The position numbers and the translations under genes were made by a program. Of a stretch of 24,704 bases of DNA, positions 8,222 through 15,287 are shown piece after piece. The notes beneath the pieces are model-generated. The model saw only the letters and a list, made by a program, of their open reading frames with translations. It was not told where the DNA came from and did no database searches. Origin of the DNA: an uncultured Lachnospiraceae bacterium. Its GTDB lineage: Bacteria; Bacillota; Clostridia; Lachnospirales; Lachnospiraceae. The stretch's first letter is position 1. Every line of letters begins with the position of its first letter. The stretch spans positions 1 to 24,704 of the forward strand of contig CACXFD010000071.1 of the NCBI GenBank assembly GCA_902766845.1, read 5' to 3'.

Positions 8222-10597
8222 ATGGTCACCTTATCCAGACAGGGAGCCTGGCTTTTTCACGGAACAGAGCTGGCGGAAGACGGGCCGGAGGCCCGCGCGC
8301 AGGCGGAACAGATCCTGAAGAACGGCGGAGCCGGGATCACGGCCGGCGCCGCGAACGGAGCGGCTGTCCGCGCCGCGGCTGCCGGGGAGGACGTGCTGCC
8401 CGGCGAGGGCCGGAAGGGAACGCTCGCGTACCGGATCCTGGCCGCGCACGATACGGCCGCGGAGCCGGGCCGTTTCGCGATCCGCTTCGACTGCCTGACC
8501 TCTCATGACATCACCTACGTCGGCATCATCCAGACCGCGCGCGCCAGCGGGCTCGAGCGGTTCCCGGTGCCGTACGTGCTGACCAACTGCCATAACAGCC
8601 TCTGCGCGGTCGGTGGGACCATCAACGAAGACGACCACGTCTTCGGGCTGACCGCCGCAAAAAAATACGGCGGGATCTATGTGCCGCCGCATCAGGCCGT
8701 GATCCATCAGTTCGCGCGCGAACGGCTCGCGGGCTGCGGGCGCATGGTGCTCGGGTCGGATAGTCATACGCGTTACGGGGCGCTGGGCACCATGGCCGTG
8801 GGCGAGGGAGGCCCGGAGCTGGTCAAGCAACTGCTGGAGCGCACCTGGGACATCCCGGCCCCGCAGGTCGTGGCGGTCTGGCTGACCGGCGCGCCGCGTC
8901 CGGGCGTGGGCCCGCAGGACGTCGCGCTGGCGATCATCGGCGCGGTCTTCCAAAACGGATATGTCAACAATAAAGTGATGGAATTCGTGGGCCCCGGCGT
9001 GGCGTCGCTGTCCGCGGATTTCCGCATCGGTGTGGACGTGATGACCACGGAGACCACCTGCCTGTCCTCGATCTGGCAGACGGATGAGACGATCCGTGAA
9101 TTCTATGAGATCCACGGGCGCCCGGAGGCGTACCGGGAGATGAGGCCGGCGGACGCCGCGTACTATGACGGCGTGATCCGCGTGGACCTGTCCTCGGTGG
9201 AGCCGATGATCGCGATGCCGTTCCACCCGAGCAACGTCTATACCGTGGCGGAGGTCGCGGCCCATCCGGCCGACGTGATCGCCGCGGTGGAAGCGGCCGC
9301 GGAACCCGTGCTGGGCGGCCGCGCGCAGATGGAACTGGCGAAAAAGATCAAAGGCGGCGCGCTCTGGGTGGAACAGGGCGTGATCGCGGGCTGCGCGGGC
9401 GGCGGGTTCGAGAACCTCTGTGCCGCCGCGGACATCCTGCGCGGACGGGATATCGGAGCGGACGAGTTCTCGCTCAGCGTATATCCGGCCAGCCAGCCGA
9501 TCATGATGGAGCTCGTGAAGAACGGCCGGATCGCGGACCTGATCGCGGCCGGAGCCACCGTGCGTACGGCGTTCTGCGGCCCGTGCTTTGGCGCCGGCGA
9601 CGTGCCGTCCAACCACGGCCTGTCGATCCGCCACAGCACCCGCAATTTCCCGAACCGTGAAGGGTCCAAGATCCAGAGCGGGCAGATCGCGTCGGTCGCG
9701 CTGATGGACGCGCGGTCCATCGCGGCCACGGCCGCGGCCCGCGGAAAACTGACGCCGGCCACGGCGCTGGATACGGAGTATACCGGCCCGGCCTATTTCT
9801 TTGACGGCCGGCTGTATGAGAAACGCGTGTACGACGGCTGGGGCCGGCCGGATCCGGAGACCGAGCTGCGCATGGGCCCCAACATCAAGGACTGGCCCGA
9901 GCAGATCGCGCTGACGAAGGACATCCTGCTGCGCGTCGTCTCGGAGATCCACGACCCGGTCACCACGACGGATGAACTGATCCCGTCGGGAGAGACCTCG
10001 TCCTACCGCTCCAACCCGCTGGGGCTTGCGGAATTCACGCTGTCGCGCCGGGATCCGGAGTACGTGGGCCGCGCGAAGGCGGTCCGGGACGCGGAAGCGA
10101 CGCGGCGCCGCGGCGAATGCATGGGCGGGCAGATCGGCCTGAAGGACGTCATGCACGCCTGCCGCGATACGTTCGAAGGCATGGAGCCGCACGAGACCGC
10201 GATCGGGTCCTGCATCTTCGCGGTCAAGCCCGGGGACGGGTCCGCGCGGGAACAGGCCGCGTCGTGCCAGCGCGTGCTGGGCGGGCTCGCGAACATCGCG
10301 TCGGAATATGCGACGAAGCGGTACCGTTCGAATCTGATCAACTGGGGCATGCTGCCCTTTGTCTATGACGGGGACCATGAGGACCTGCCGTTCGGGCTGG
10401 AGGATTACCTCTTTGTCCCGGGCATCCGGGACGCGGTCGAGCAGGGACAGACGCAGGTGAAGGCCTACGTGGTGACCCGCGGTATGAAGGAGATCACGCT
10501 GGGACTCGGACAGCTGACGCCGGCGGAGCGGAAGATCCTGCTGGCCGGCTGCCTGAGCAATTACTATCGCGCCGAGAAGGCCGCCGCGGCGGACTGA
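8222..10597 (+). CDS. Aconitase-superfamily hydratase (YbhJ-like), substrate unknown
   Basis: A 791-residue protein of the aconitase superfamily, which hydrates or isomerises carboxylic acids using a [4Fe-4S] cluster. The likely cluster ligands are Cys391 (GCAGGGFENL) and Cys452/Cys455 (FCGPCFGAG). GSDSHT at 178-183 and the RNFPNREGSK stretch near 474 match aconitase active-site motifs, and GDGSAREQAA in the C-terminal swivel domain matches GYGSSREHAA. The domain order is that of aconitase with the swivel domain C-terminal. It most resembles the uncharacterised E. coli YbhJ type in size and general form rather than AcnA, AcnB or LeuC. ATG 8222 follows GAGGAGGG at 8209-8216; the upstream in-frame ATG lacks such a site and its extension is repeat-like. 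The substrate cannot be deduced. Confidence 0.85.
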   Translation: MVTLSRQGAWLFHGTELAEDGPEARAQAEQILKNGGAGITAGAANGAAVRAAAAGEDVLPGEGRKGTLAYRILAAHDTAAEPGRFAIRFDCLTSHDITYVGIIQTARASGLERFPVPYVLTNCHNSLCAVGGTINEDDHVFGLTAAKKYGGIYVPPHQAVIHQFARERLAGCGRMVLGSDSHTRYGALGTMAVGEGGPELVKQLLERTWDIPAPQVVAVWLTGAPRPGVGPQDVALAIIGAVFQNGYVNNKVMEFVGPGVASLSADFRIGVDVMTTETTCLSSIWQTDETIREFYEIHGRPEAYREMRPADAAYYDGVIRVDLSSVEPMIAMPFHPSNVYTVAEVAAHPADVIAAVEAAAEPVLGGRAQMELAKKIKGGALWVEQGVIAGCAGGGFENLCAAADILRGRDIGADEFSLSVYPASQPIMMELVKNGRIADLIAAGATVRTAFCGPCFGAGDVPSNHGLSIRHSTRNFPNREGSKIQSGQIASVALMDARSIAATAAARGKLTPATALDTEYTGPAYFFDGRLYEKRVYDGWGRPDPETELRMGPNIKDWPEQIALTKDILLRVVSEIHDPVTTTDELIPSGETSSYRSNPLGLAEFTLSRRDPEYVGRAKAVRDAEATRRRGECMGGQIGLKDVMHACRDTFEGMEPHETAIGSCIFAVKPGDGSAREQAASCQRVLGGLANIASEYATKRYRSNLINWGMLPFVYDGDHEDLPFGLEDYLFVPGIRDAVEQGQTQVKAYVVTRGMKEITLGLGQLTPAERKILLAGCLSNYYRAEKAAAAD

Positions 10598-10599
10598 CC

Positions 10600-10770
10600 G
10601 GCACGGACGGGCCGGCACGGACAGGGCCGGGCAAACAGGCCGGACAGCGGACGGACCGGCGCGGAGAGGGCCGGCCGGACAAACAGCCGGGCAGCCGGAC
10701 AGCGGACGGATCGGCACGGACGGGTCGGGAAAGCGGGCCGGCGGACGCCGGATAAACGGGCCGGGAGGCC
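10600..10770 (+). repeat. GGACCGG-rich degenerate repeat spacer
   Basis: The interval between the hydratase and TraX-like genes consists of overlapping degenerate CCGGACAG / GGACCGG / GGCACGGAC units. The clearest pair is a 27-bp sequence at 10639-10665 and 10694-10720 differing at two positions. No open frame, promoter or terminator is convincing here. Confidence 0.6.
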
Positions 10771-10776
10771 GGAGAC

Positions 10777-11553
10777 ATGACGGAGACGAAACGCGGGCTC
10801 AGCGCGGCCGCCCTGAAGCGGATCGCGCTGGTCACGATGCTGATCGATCATATCGGGGCGGCGCTGCTGGAGACGATGATCTTTCTCCCGCAGTTCTATG
10901 AGGTGCGGTTCACACTGTATACGATCGACCGCGTCCTGCGCACGATCGGCCGCGCGGCGTTCCCGCTGTATATCTTCCTTCTGGTGGAGGGTTTTATGCA
11001 TACGCGCAGCCGCGCGCGGTATCTGACGCGGCTGTCGCTGTTCGCGCTGATCTCCGAGATCCCGTTCGATCTCGCGTTCAACGCGGGCCGGAGCTTTCTG
11101 GCGACCGGCACGGTCTGCGAGATCTCTTCCCAGAACGTCTTCTGGACGCTCGCGATCGGGTTCGCGTGCCTGTGCCTGATCGAAAAGATCCTGCCGCCGG
11201 CCGCGGCGGGAAAGGACGCCGCGACGGTCCTCCGGCTCGCCGGATGCCTTGCGGTCCTGGCCGCGGGCGCGGTGCTGGCGCAGCTCCTGCGCACGGATTA
11301 CAGCTGGGGCGGCGTGGCCGCGATCGGCGCCGCCTATCTGATGAAACGGATCCGTCAGGAACGCTTCGAGATTCCGGCCATGCTGGTCCCGCTCGTGATC
11401 CTGAGTTCGCTCGAGATCGCGGCGCTGGTTGACTGGCCGCTGACAACATGTTATAACGGACAGAAGGGGCGGCAGAAGCGCTGGCTCTATTATCTGTTCT
11501 ACCCAGGTCACCTGCTGCTCCTGGGCCTCGTCAAGGGACTGTGGTTCCGGTGA
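10777..11553 (+). CDS. TraX-family membrane protein
   Basis: A 258-residue polytopic membrane protein. The opening LSAAALKRIALVTMLIDHIGAALLE and the segment GRAAFPLYIFLLVEGFMHTRSRARYLTRLSLFALISEIPFDLAF are hallmarks of the TraX family, named after the F-plasmid protein that acetylates pilin; chromosomal members in Clostridia have no known substrate. About seven hydrophobic segments are apparent. The conserved DHIG and the EGF..TRS..RY motif are kept. A GGAGGCCGGAG stretch precedes the ATG. Nothing nearby suggests conjugation, so a role in acylating a cell-surface molecule is only inferred. Confidence 0.85.
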   Translation: MTETKRGLSAAALKRIALVTMLIDHIGAALLETMIFLPQFYEVRFTLYTIDRVLRTIGRAAFPLYIFLLVEGFMHTRSRARYLTRLSLFALISEIPFDLAFNAGRSFLATGTVCEISSQNVFWTLAIGFACLCLIEKILPPAAAGKDAATVLRLAGCLAVLAAGAVLAQLLRTDYSWGGVAAIGAAYLMKRIRQERFEIPAMLVPLVILSSLEIAALVDWPLTTCYNGQKGRQKRWLYYLFYPGHLLLLGLVKGLWFR

Positions 11554-11631
11554 ACCGGACCGGGCAGCTGCCGGGCCGGAGAACCTGCCGGGCCGGCCGT
11601 ATCAAAGAAGTACAATGAAAAGGGCCTCGAT

Positions 11632-12492
11632 ATGAAGTTTGATCCCAAAAAAGACGTGCGGCGGCTGCTGATCATCACCGCGATGGCGTTCGTGATGGCC
11701 GTGAACCTGAAGACGTTCATCCGGGCCGGCGAGCTGTTCCCGGGCGGAGCGTCGGGCATGACGCTGCTGATCCAGCGCCTCGTGCGCCGCTACGCGAACC
11801 GGGAGATCCCGTACACGGTCGTGAACTTCCTGCTGAACGCGTTCCCGGTCTATCTGGGCTTCCGGTACATCGGCAAAAAGTTCACGCTGTTCTCGCTCGT
11901 CATGATCGCGCTGACCGGCGTGTTCGCGGACCTGCTCCCGGACATCTCGGTAACGGATGACATGCTGCTGATCTCGGTATTCGGCGGCATCGTCCAGGGC
12001 TTCGGCGTGTCCATGACGCTGGAGGCCGGCGCCACCACCGGCGGGACGGACTTCATCGGCATCTACCTTTCGGAAAAGAAGGCGATGGATTCGTTCCCGA
12101 TCGTGCTCGGCATCAACGCGGTGATCCTCTGTCTGGCCGGCGTGTTCTTCGGCTGGGACAAGGCGCTGTATTCGATCATCTTCGAATTCGTCATGACGCA
12201 GGTCCTGCACGCGATCTACCGGCGCTACCAGCAGGCCACGGTCCTCGTGGTCACGAGCAAGGCACAGGAGATCTGCGATGAGATCTACCGCCTCGCGAAC
12301 CACGGCGCGACGATCGTGAACTGCGAAGGCGCCCACGAGCACCAGCAGCGCAAGATGGTCTATTCGGTGGTCTCCCGCGCGGAGAGCGGGACCGTGATCC
12401 AGGCCGTGCGCGAGATCGATCCGGAGGCCTTCGTCAACCTGATCGACACCAAGAAAGTGGCCGGACGCTTCTACTTCCGGCCGGAAGACTGA
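11632..12492 (+). CDS. YitT family membrane protein (DUF161 + DUF2179)
   Basis: A 286-residue protein with five or so membrane segments in residues 10-190, starting LLIITAMAFVMAVNLKTFIRAGELFPGGASGM, which is diagnostic for the YitT family, and containing GGIVQGFGVSMTLEAGATTGGTDFIG. The C-terminal 90 residues form the cytoplasmic DUF2179 domain (VLVVTSKAQEICDEIY to DTKKVAGRFYFRPED). The family's function is unsettled. A modest -10-like TACAAT lies at 11611-11616 and an AAAAGGG ribosome site at 11619-11625. A terminator follows, so it may be a single-gene unit or the end of a traX-yitT transcript. Confidence 0.9.
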   Translation: MKFDPKKDVRRLLIITAMAFVMAVNLKTFIRAGELFPGGASGMTLLIQRLVRRYANREIPYTVVNFLLNAFPVYLGFRYIGKKFTLFSLVMIALTGVFADLLPDISVTDDMLLISVFGGIVQGFGVSMTLEAGATTGGTDFIGIYLSEKKAMDSFPIVLGINAVILCLAGVFFGWDKALYSIIFEFVMTQVLHAIYRRYQQATVLVVTSKAQEICDEIYRLANHGATIVNCEGAHEHQQRKMVYSVVSRAESGTVIQAVREIDPEAFVNLIDTKKVAGRFYFRPED

Positions 12493-12534
12493 CCCGGACC
12501 GCTTCGGGCCGGCCCCATATAAAACAGATTCCAT

Positions 12535-12580
12535 ACGGGACCGGGCGCACCGCACAGAGCGGACGGACCGGTCCCGTTTT
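12535..12580 (+). terminator. Rho-independent terminator after yitT
   Basis: ACGGGACCGG (12535-12544) pairs with CCGGTCCCGT (12568-12577) and is followed by further T residues to 12580. The 23-base loop contains a small inner hairpin CCGC/GCGG. Confidence 0.75.
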
Positions 12581-12666
12581 GACCGGATGGCGTGAGGAGA
12601 GATCTTGAACGGATGACGCGCGGAGAACGTTTGACCGGACAGCGTACGGAGAAAGGAGGACGGAAG

Positions 12667-13959
12667 GTGGAAAAACAGCGCGTGTACTGCTGCATCGACC
12701 TGAAGTCCTTTTATGCCTCGGTCGAATGCCGTGAGCGCGGACTGGACCCGATCACCACGAAGCTCGTGGTGGCGGACCCGTCGCGCACGGACAAGACGAT
12801 CACCTTGGCCGTCTCGCCGGCCATGAAGGCGCTCGGCGTGCCCGGCCGCGGACGGGTGTTCCAGATCCCCAAACACATCGATTACATCATGGCGCCGCCC
12901 CGCATGGCGCTGTATGTCGAGTATTCGGCAAAGATCTATTCGATCTATCTGCGGTTCCTTTCCAAAGATGACATCCACGTATACAGCATCGATGAGGTCT
13001 TCATGGACCTGACCGATTACCTGACTCTGCACGGCATGACCGCGCGTCAGCTCTGCGAGGTCATGGTGCGCACGGTCTTCGAGGAGACCGGGGTGACCGC
13101 GACGGTCGGGATCGGGACCAATCTGTATCTCGCGAAGATCGCGATGGACATCACGGCCAAGCATCTGAAGGTCGGGGCGGCCGGCACCGGGCCGGTCCCG
13201 ATCGGGGAACTGACCGAAGAGACCTACCGTGAGACGCTCTGGGATCACGTGCCGCTGACGGATTTCTGGCGCATCGGCCGCCGCACGGCGGCCCGGCTCG
13301 CGCGCTACGGCGTGACCACGATGCGCGGCATCGCGCAGACGGACCCCGAGATCTGGTACCGGGAATTCGGCATCGACGCGGAGCTTTTGATCGACCACGC
13401 CTGGGGCCAGGAGAGCACGCGCATGGAGGACATCAAGGCCTACCGTTCGCGCTCGCATTCGCTGACCACGGGACAGCTGATCGGCTGCAATACGGATTAC
13501 GAGGGCGGCCTGCTGATCGCCAAGGAGCTGGCGGACGAGCTGGCGCTGGAGCTCACGCAGCAGCAGAAGGCAACGGCGCTGCTGGGCCTGTACGTCGGCT
13601 ATGACCCGATCTGCGGCGAGGAGGCCGGCAAGGGATCGCTGCGGCTTTTGGCGGAGACGTCGTCCGCGCAGATCCTGCGGGAGAAGACCGCGGAGCTGTT
13701 TGCCCGGATCGTGGAGCCGGGCCTGCCGATCCACCGGATCTACTTGTATTTCGAGCAGCTGTCGGAGGCCGGGTTCGAGCAGCAGACGCTGTTTTCGGAT
13801 CCGGAGAAGGAAGCCCGCGACCAGAAGCTCCAGGAGACGATGCTGAAGATCCGCAGCCGGTTCGGCAGCAACGCGGTGCTCAAGGGCATGGACCTGCAAA
13901 AAGGAGCCATGACCGTGGAGCGCCACGGGCAGATCGGCGGGCACAAGCGCGGAGAGTGA
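12667..13959 (+). CDS. Y-family DNA polymerase (UvrX/YqjW-like)
   Basis: A 430-residue translesion DNA polymerase. Metal-binding Asp11 is in CCIDLKSFYASVE and Asp109-Glu110 in VYSIDEVFMDL; the steric-gate residue would be Tyr16. The thumb HhH region is around WRIGRRTAARLARYGV, and the little finger follows. QQTLFSD near residue 375 is a good beta-clamp-binding motif, and the C-terminus ends in RHGQIGGHKRGE, typical of the Bacillota UvrX/YqjW branch. GTG 12667 has AAAGGAGG (12652-12659) seven bases upstream; the in-frame ATG at 12592 lacks this. A YolD-like gene follows, the same pairing as yqjW-yqjX in Bacillus. DNA-damage induction is expected for the family, but no clear LexA box was recognised. 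Confidence 0.9.
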   Translation: MEKQRVYCCIDLKSFYASVECRERGLDPITTKLVVADPSRTDKTITLAVSPAMKALGVPGRGRVFQIPKHIDYIMAPPRMALYVEYSAKIYSIYLRFLSKDDIHVYSIDEVFMDLTDYLTLHGMTARQLCEVMVRTVFEETGVTATVGIGTNLYLAKIAMDITAKHLKVGAAGTGPVPIGELTEETYRETLWDHVPLTDFWRIGRRTAARLARYGVTTMRGIAQTDPEIWYREFGIDAELLIDHAWGQESTRMEDIKAYRSRSHSLTTGQLIGCNTDYEGGLLIAKELADELALELTQQQKATALLGLYVGYDPICGEEAGKGSLRLLAETSSAQILREKTAELFARIVEPGLPIHRIYLYFEQLSEAGFEQQTLFSDPEKEARDQKLQETMLKIRSRFGSNAVLKGMDLQKGAMTVERHGQIGGHKRGE

Positions 13960-13995
13960 CGGCCCGGCGCTTTGCTTTTCGGGGACGGATGAAAG

Positions 13996-14358
13996 ATGGA
14001 ACAGAGCAGAAAGACGATGAGATATACGGAGAAACAGATCGACTATATCAAGCATCCCCCGATGCCGCGGGAAGAACGCGCGAAGCAGTTCCTGCCGTTC
14101 GCGGCGCTCAAGGAGTACCCGGACGCCCTGCGGCGGGAGGAGGAGCGCTTCGCGGCGGACCCGGAGAATTACGGGGACGCGGTGTACGGCGCGGCGGATC
14201 CCATGGAGGACCTCATGGAGGACTTCATGGAGGACCTTGCGGACCGCGAGGCGGCTGACGGCGCATATCACGGCGTCGCGGACCCTGTGGAGGACCCCGC
14301 GGACTTTCCGGACGCATTTGACGAAGACCCCGTAAAAGATTTTGAGGAGACAGAATGA
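13996..14358 (+). CDS. YolD-like protein with acidic repetitive tail
   Basis: A 120-residue protein. Residues 20-50 (PPMPREERAKQFLPFAALKEY) match the YolD-like / UvrX-partner signature of small proteins encoded beside Y-family polymerases; their role is thought to be accessory to translesion synthesis. Residues from about 72 on are an acidic, Met/Asp-rich tail with repeated MED and DPxED units, encoded by a 12-bp tandem repeat at about 14202-14237. The start is uncertain: ATG 13996 has only a weak ribosome site, and ATG 14017 (MRYTEKQ) is an alternative. The stop overlaps the next ATG by four bases, so the HAD gene is translationally coupled. Confidence 0.8.
   Translation: MEQSRKTMRYTEKQIDYIKHPPMPREERAKQFLPFAALKEYPDALRREEERFAADPENYGDAVYGAADPMEDLMEDFMEDLADREAADGAYHGVADPVEDPADFPDAFDEDPVKDFEETE
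14202..14237 (+). repeat. 12-bp tandem repeat inside the YolD-like gene
   Basis: Three copies of an ATGGAGGACCTC-like unit encode the repeated MEDL/MEDF peptide. The unit length is a multiple of three, so copy-number change would lengthen or shorten the acidic tail without a frameshift. Confidence 0.7.
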
Positions 14359-15110
14359 AACGCCCCTGGTTCCTGCTGTTCGATATCGATCAGACCCTGC
14401 TGGATTTTCACGAAGCGGAGCGCAGGTCCCTGATCAAGACGCTCGCGAAGTACGGCGAGGAGCTGTCGCCGGAGCAGACCGAGCGCTACAGTGTGATCAA
14501 TGACGTTCACTGGAAGCGGCTCGAGCGCGGCGAGATCACGCGCGGGCGCGTCAAGACCGAGAGGTTCCGCGTCTTTCTGCTGACACTGGGCCGGGAGGAT
14601 CTGGACGCGGCGCAGGTCTGCCATGATTATGAATACGGCCTGGAGGACGAGGCCGTCGAGATCCCGGGCGCGCTGGACGCGGTGCGGGAGATGGCCGCGC
14701 GCGGAGAGGACCGGCTGTTCCTGGTCTCCAACGGGACGCTGCATGTGCAGCAGAGCCGGATGGCCCTGTCGGGCCTGGACCGGCTGGTGGAGGGCAGCTT
14801 CATTTCCGAGGAGATCGGGGCGGAAAAGCCGTCGAAGGAGTTTTTTGACAGGGCATTTGCTCAGATCCCGGACTACGATCCGGCGCGGGACCGGGAGCGG
14901 ACGGTCATCATCGGGGACAGCCTGACCAGCGATATCCTGGGCGGAAAGAACGCGGGGATCCGTACGGTCTGGGTCTGTCCGGGCGCGGACGGAGCGCAGG
15001 GCCGGGCCGCGGCGATGGCGCAGGCCCCGGCGGACCGCCGGCCGGACGCGGTCATCGCGGACCTGTCACAGTTGCCGGAGGCCCTGGCGGGCATGAAAGC
15101 GGAGAACTGA
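14355..15110 (+). CDS. HAD-superfamily pyrimidine nucleotidase (YjjG-like)
   Basis: A 251-residue HAD hydrolase. Motif I is LLFDIDQTLLDF with Asp10 and Asp12, motif II is VSNGT (Ser125), motif III Lys158 in EKPSKEFF, and motif IV IIGDSLTSDILGGKNAG with Asp188 and Asp193. The helical C1 cap and the sequence around IDQTLLDFHEAE match the YjjG/YfnB group, which dephosphorylates nucleoside 5'-monophosphates, including non-canonical pyrimidine ones. Its ATG overlaps the YolD-like stop, and it is followed by a strong terminator, making it the last gene of the polymerase operon. The C-terminal 40 residues are Ala/Pro-rich but the protein is of normal length. Confidence 0.88.
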   Translation: MKRPWFLLFDIDQTLLDFHEAERRSLIKTLAKYGEELSPEQTERYSVINDVHWKRLERGEITRGRVKTERFRVFLLTLGREDLDAAQVCHDYEYGLEDEAVEIPGALDAVREMAARGEDRLFLVSNGTLHVQQSRMALSGLDRLVEGSFISEEIGAEKPSKEFFDRAFAQIPDYDPARDRERTVIIGDSLTSDILGGKNAGIRTVWVCPGADGAQGRAAAMAQAPADRRPDAVIADLSQLPEALAGMKAEN

Positions 15111-15114
15111 CGGA

Positions 15115-15166
15115 AGACAGGGAAGGGTACGGATAAAAAGAGACAGGGAACGGTACGGATAAAAAG
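15115..15166 (+). repeat. 26-bp tandem duplication before the terminator
   Basis: Two adjacent 26-bp copies (15115-15140 and 15141-15166) differ at one base. Each ends in ATAAAAAG, so the minus strand carries two T-rich tracts downstream of the hairpin, which could strengthen termination of minus-strand transcripts. Confidence 0.85.
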
Positions 15167-15168
15167 AA

Positions 15169-15208
15169 GCCGCGCCGCGGTCCGGGGACCGCGGCGCGGC
15201 GCTTTTTA
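15169..15208. terminator. Bidirectional terminator between the HAD and RuBisCO-like genes
   Basis: A 15-bp perfect stem (15169-15183 with 15186-15200) is followed on the plus strand by GCTTTTTAT and on the minus strand by TTCTTTTTAT. It serves the convergent HAD-hydrolase and RuBisCO-like genes. Confidence 0.92.
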
Positions 15209-15218
15209 TATGCTGTCT

Positions 15219-15267
15219 CCGGTCCGCTCTCCGGCCGGGGCTGAGACTCGGCCGGAGAGCGGACCGG
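15219..15267. repeat. 19-bp perfect inverted repeat after the RuBisCO-like gene
   Basis: Bases 15219-15237 are the exact reverse complement of 15249-15267, with an 11-base loop. There is no adjacent T-tract on the minus strand, so it is better seen as an mRNA 3' stabilising hairpin than a terminator. It lies 21 bases beyond the stop of the RuBisCO-like gene. Confidence 0.8.
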
Positions 15268-15287
15268 TCATGCCGGACATCCGTCGG

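Noticed and set aside
8231..10717. An 828-codon minus-strand frame antisense to the hydratase.
   Set aside because: Same cause, third-position GC bias. No domain and no promoter or ribosome site.
10600..10770. A CRISPR array or phage attachment repeat.
   Set aside because: Units are degenerate, of variable spacing and low complexity, with no unique spacers and no cas or integrase genes nearby.
11602..14271. An 889-codon minus-strand frame across yitT and the polymerase.
   Set aside because: It crosses two clear genes and a terminator, and its composition is typical of reverse-frame translation.
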